NCBI GenBank assembly: GCA_910595815.1
Contig: CAJVCM010000063.1
Span: 1 to 24,890, forward strand
Length of the DNA: 24,890 nt
Origin: Candidatus Thioglobus plumae
GTDB lineage: Bacteria > Pseudomonadota > Gammaproteobacteria > PS1 > Pseudothioglobaceae
Reading direction: 5' to 3'
A program made the translations under genes and the position numbers. The notes under the pieces are model-generated. The model had not been told where the DNA came from and ran no database searches. It worked only from the letters and a program-made list of their open reading frames with translations. Numbering within the stretch: the first letter of the stretch is position 1; every line of letters begins with the position of its first letter. Shown here in pieces: positions 22,556 through 24,890 of this stretch.

Positions 22556-22561
22556 TATAAT
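22556..22561 (+). promoter_or_regulatory. -10 element ahead of the secreted protein-glmU pair
   Basis: A perfect TATAAT ends 8 bp before the ATG at 22570, so transcription from it would begin near 22568, leaving an almost leaderless message. A TTGTAT at 22531-22536 is 19 bp away, a long spacing for a -35. The 54-bp gap is shared with the divergent ccoI, for which only a weak TACAAT (22530-22535, minus) is visible. Confidence 0.35.
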
Positions 22562-22569
22562 ATGAAGTT

Positions 22570-23229
22570 ATGAAGCGTTTAACACTATTTAGTTTATTCT
22601 TACTGCTCAGCACTGCCAGTATCGCTGCTGATCAAATTCGTCTATACAAGCAATACATTGTAGGCACCCCAAAAACTCATTTACAAAAGATACACAAATT
22701 AGAAGACTGTTCAATCAAGTACGAACAGGGTACATTGTGCATGCAAAATCACTCATTATCAGGTGAAAATGCAGAAATCGCCTTCCGATTTTTAAAAGAC
22801 CAACTGGTGTCTATCGCACTAATGATGCCACTGAGCGACGTTAGTAAGATTAAAAAAATGTTTTACGTACTTAAAACACAATTTGATTTAGTGCTTATTG
22901 AAGATGGCAAAGAGCGCTTAGATATCATCGAGATTAGCGCCAATACATTCGCCAAACAAGAGTTCACTAAATTGATTGCTGAGTTCGAAAACAATGCTTA
23001 TAAAGAATACAACATTAAATACACCTTTATTAGCAAAGACGAGTTTAAAACTCAATCGCTCAAAGCTCGTAATTTTTCAGAGATATTCAAAGATGCACCC
23101 ACACACATGCGCGCTGCCACCTATAGTGTGGGCCGTAAAGATGGGCAAGTCATCGGTACAATCAGCTTTATTGTACCGGGCATTACTCAAGCCTACCTCG
23201 ATCAAAACCCCATTGTTGAAGATTTCTAG
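22570..23229 (+). CDS. Secreted or periplasmic protein of unknown function (219 aa)
   Basis: I do not recognise the family. The N-terminus MKRLTLFSLFLLLSTASIAA is a Sec signal peptide with basic n-region, leucine-rich core and probable cleavage after Ala19 or Ala20. The mature part of about 200 residues is mixed alpha/beta, has two cysteines (in EDCSIKYEQGTLCMQNH) spaced to form a disulfide, and no membrane helix or known catalytic motif. A regularly charged middle segment (LIEDGKERLDIIEISANTFAKQ) is followed by a C-terminal VGRKDGQVIGTISFIVPG strand pair. It ends 9 bp before glmU, so it is probably in the same operon, but a cell-wall role is only guilt by association. No Shine-Dalgarno sequence is seen. 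Confidence 0.8.
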   Translation: MKRLTLFSLFLLLSTASIAADQIRLYKQYIVGTPKTHLQKIHKLEDCSIKYEQGTLCMQNHSLSGENAEIAFRFLKDQLVSIALMMPLSDVSKIKKMFYVLKTQFDLVLIEDGKERLDIIEISANTFAKQEFTKLIAEFENNAYKEYNIKYTFISKDEFKTQSLKARNFSEIFKDAPTHMRAATYSVGRKDGQVIGTISFIVPGITQAYLDQNPIVEDF

Positions 23230-23238
23230 TCCATCATC

Positions 23239-24597
23239 ATGACCCAAATCCACGGCATAATTCTTGCAGCAGGCAAAGGAACGCGCATGAATTCATCAAA
23301 GCCAAAAGTCTTACAAATACTTTCAGACAAAACCCTGCTCGGGCATGTGCTTGCACAAGCTCAACAGTTATGCTCAAAAGTACATGTGGTATATGGCTTT
23401 GGTGGAGATCAAGTGCGCCAACATATTAACGATGACTCTGTTAATTGGGTAGAGCAAGCCAATCAACTTGGCACGGGCCATGCGGTCCAACAAGCCATGC
23501 CGCACATTGATGACGATTCAATATCCTTAATACTGTATGGTGATGTGCCACTGATTGAACAAGCAACCCTAAATGACTTAATTACTCAAGCACAAAAAAG
23601 TGACATATCGCTACTCTCTGTCATTTTGGACAATCCTTCAGGCTATGGCCGTATCATTCGCGACAACAATCAAATCCAAGCTATTGTTGAGCAAAAAGAT
23701 GCTAACAAAGAACAGCTCGCAATTTGTGAAGTAAATACCGGTATTATGGCGGTTAATAGCAGTTTATTAAAAACTTACTTAGACGGCTTAGACTCTAACA
23801 ACGCCCAGGGTGAGTTATATTTAACTGACATTATTGCAATGGCAGTGAATGATGGAAAAACTATTGCATCCGTCATTACAGACAACGAATTTGAGGTAGC
23901 TGGTGTGAACGATAAAATACAACTCGCAGAATTAGAAAGAACCTTCCAACAAAACCAAGCTACCCAATTTATGCAGAAAGGGTTAATGTTAAAAGATCCC
24001 GGGCGTTTTGATTGCCGAGGTAATTTGAGCTTTGGACAAGACTGTGAAATCGATGTCAATGTAGTGATTGAAGGTGAAGTGACGCTAGGTGATAATACAA
24101 CTATCGCACCTAATTGCATCATTAAAGACACCACTATTGGTAGCAATGTATCGATACTAGCAAATTCAGTGATTGAAGATGCCTTCATTGGCGACGGCGC
24201 ATCGATTGGTCCGTTCGCACGCATCCGTCCAGAAGCCAATATTGGTGAAAATGCAAAAATTGGTAATTTTGTTGAGGTGAAGAAATCCACCATTGGTAAA
24301 GGCTCTAAAGTTTCACACCTCAGCTATGTAGGCGACACCACTATGGGTGAGAATGTCAATATCGGTGCTGGTGTGATCACTTGTAATTATGATGGTGCCA
24401 ACAAACACCAGACCATCATTGAAGATGGTGCCTTTGTCGGCTCAGATACGCAACTCATCGCACCGGTTACTATTGGTAAAAACACCACCATTGGCGCAGG
24501 CTCTACCATCACTAAAGATGTGGCAGACGCTCAACTTAGTTTAAGTCGATCCAAACAAACCACTCTAAAAAATTGGCAACGCCCAGTTAAAAAATAA
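23239..24597 (+). CDS. glmU: Bifunctional UDP-N-acetylglucosamine pyrophosphorylase / glucosamine-1-phosphate N-acetyltransferase
   Basis: The 452-residue protein has both GlmU halves. The N-terminal uridyltransferase shows LAAGKGTRMNSSKPKVL, QLGTGHAVQQAMP, LYGDVPLI and EVNTGIMAVNSSLL. The C-terminal left-handed beta-helix of hexapeptide repeats starts near residue 250 (RGNLSFGQDCEIDVNVVIEGEVTLGDN) and carries the acetyltransferase site region SHLSYVGDTTMGENVNIGAGVITCNYDGANK, with the catalytic His near 359. The enzyme acetylates glucosamine 1-phosphate and then makes UDP-GlcNAc, the precursor of peptidoglycan and lipid A. It follows the secreted protein by 9 bp and converges on trpB with a 39-bp gap that lacks a convincing terminator. 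Confidence 0.98.
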   Translation: MTQIHGIILAAGKGTRMNSSKPKVLQILSDKTLLGHVLAQAQQLCSKVHVVYGFGGDQVRQHINDDSVNWVEQANQLGTGHAVQQAMPHIDDDSISLILYGDVPLIEQATLNDLITQAQKSDISLLSVILDNPSGYGRIIRDNNQIQAIVEQKDANKEQLAICEVNTGIMAVNSSLLKTYLDGLDSNNAQGELYLTDIIAMAVNDGKTIASVITDNEFEVAGVNDKIQLAELERTFQQNQATQFMQKGLMLKDPGRFDCRGNLSFGQDCEIDVNVVIEGEVTLGDNTTIAPNCIIKDTTIGSNVSILANSVIEDAFIGDGASIGPFARIRPEANIGENAKIGNFVEVKKSTIGKGSKVSHLSYVGDTTMGENVNIGAGVITCNYDGANKHQTIIEDGAFVGSDTQLIAPVTIGKNTTIGAGSTITKDVADAQLSLSRSKQTTLKNWQRPVKK

Positions 24598-24636
24598 AAA
24601 ACTTCTACTTGAGAACAAACAAGTTGTATAACTCAA

Positions 24637-24890
24637 CTAAAACTCGATGCCTTCGATTTCAGCGATGGTATGAATATCCTTATCACCACGCCCTGAAAGA
24701 TTGATAATGATATTTTTATCTTTGCCTAGCTCTTGAGCGAGCTTAATGCCGTAAGCTACGGCATGAGAAGATTCTAATGCTGGCAAAATACCTTCAACTC
24801 TAGTGAGTGTATGAAAAGCTTCTAACGCTTCTTTATCGGTAATGGCTACGTATTGTGCACGGCCTGAGTCTTTTAAGTAGGCATGTTCCG
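24637..24890 (-). CDS. trpB: Tryptophan synthase beta subunit, C-terminal fragment (5' part beyond window)
   Basis: On the minus strand an open frame runs from the window edge to a TAG at 24637-24639. It reads EHAYLKDSGRAQYVAITD, then ALEAFHTLTRVEGILPALESSHA and NIIINLSGRGDKDIHTI before ending EIEGIEF. These are the last 84 or so residues of TrpB, including the SGRGDKD loop near the PLP domain. TrpB condenses indole with serine, using pyridoxal phosphate, to form tryptophan. The rest of the gene lies beyond the window. It converges on glmU and is not adjacent to trpA, which is about 6 kb further on in the same direction. Confidence 0.93.
   Translation of the reverse strand, partial: EHAYLKDSGRAQYVAITDKEALEAFHTLTRVEGILPALESSHAVAYGIKLAQELGKDKNIIINLSGRGDKDIHTIAEIEGIEF

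Noticed and set aside
24598..24636. Possible terminator between glmU and trpB
   Set aside because: The only stem (ACTTG/CAAGT with an 8-nt loop) is short and separated from the nearest T-run by several bases, so it is not a convincing Rho-independent terminator on either strand.
1..24890. CRISPR arrays, tRNA or rRNA genes, insertion sequences, phage genes
   Set aside because: No regularly spaced repeats, cloverleaf sequences, transposase or integrase frames, or flanking direct repeats were found on reading both strands.

Overview
The window reads as a stretch of the chromosome of an AT-leaning gammaproteobacterium (roughly 40% G+C by eye, not counted). Protein content and local order (fkpB-ispH adjacency, YceF-type Maf, FixI/CcoI-type copper ATPase, Nudix/TMP-synthase-like fusion) fit a compact marine genome such as the SUP05/Thioglobus sulfur-oxidiser group. 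That placement is an inference from protein flavour, not from a marker search. Genes are tightly packed, often overlapping, and many lack a clear Shine-Dalgarno sequence. There is no gap above about 205 bp, and I see no tRNA, rRNA, insertion sequence or CRISPR array.

Layout: (1) 1-1800: the 3' end of a Nudix/thiamine-phosphate-synthase-like fusion gene converges on a yaaA-comF pair. (2) 1956-6455: glutamate synthase large subunit gltB, closed by a strong terminator. (3) 6521-7191: folA followed by a 60-residue lipoprotein, divergent from maf(yceF)-mfd (7215-11278). (4) 11270-14663: the unusual block. It holds three tandem paralogous six-helix membrane proteins resembling stand-alone MASE1 sensor domains, then two tandem paralogous winged-helix regulators (all minus strand). 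Divergent from these are two tandem HU-family genes, the first with a lost DNA-binding arm. Each HU gene has its own extended -10 promoter and a related base-paired 5' leader. (5) 14729-19724: a minus-strand cluster hemE-trpA-accD-fkpB-ispH-pfkB-like with 1-10 bp spacings or overlaps except before the last gene. (6) 19842-22515: rpmE and a CcoI-type P-type ATPase. (7) 22570-24597: an unrecognised secreted protein followed by glmU. (8) 24637-24890: the C-terminal end of trpB on the minus strand, running off the window.

Most of the window is housekeeping: DNA repair (mfd), nucleotide-pool and folate metabolism (maf, folA), nitrogen assimilation (gltB), haem (hemE), isoprenoid (ispH), fatty-acid (accD), tryptophan (trpA, trpB) and cell-wall precursor (glmU) synthesis, and maturation of a cytochrome oxidase (ccoI). 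The part worth a second look is 11.3-14.7 kb, where three gene families are each locally duplicated next to one another. The two HU mRNAs there appear to share a structured leader whose closing stem shows a compensatory base-pair change. The splitting of trpB from trpA by about 6 kb of unrelated genes is a second, smaller point.
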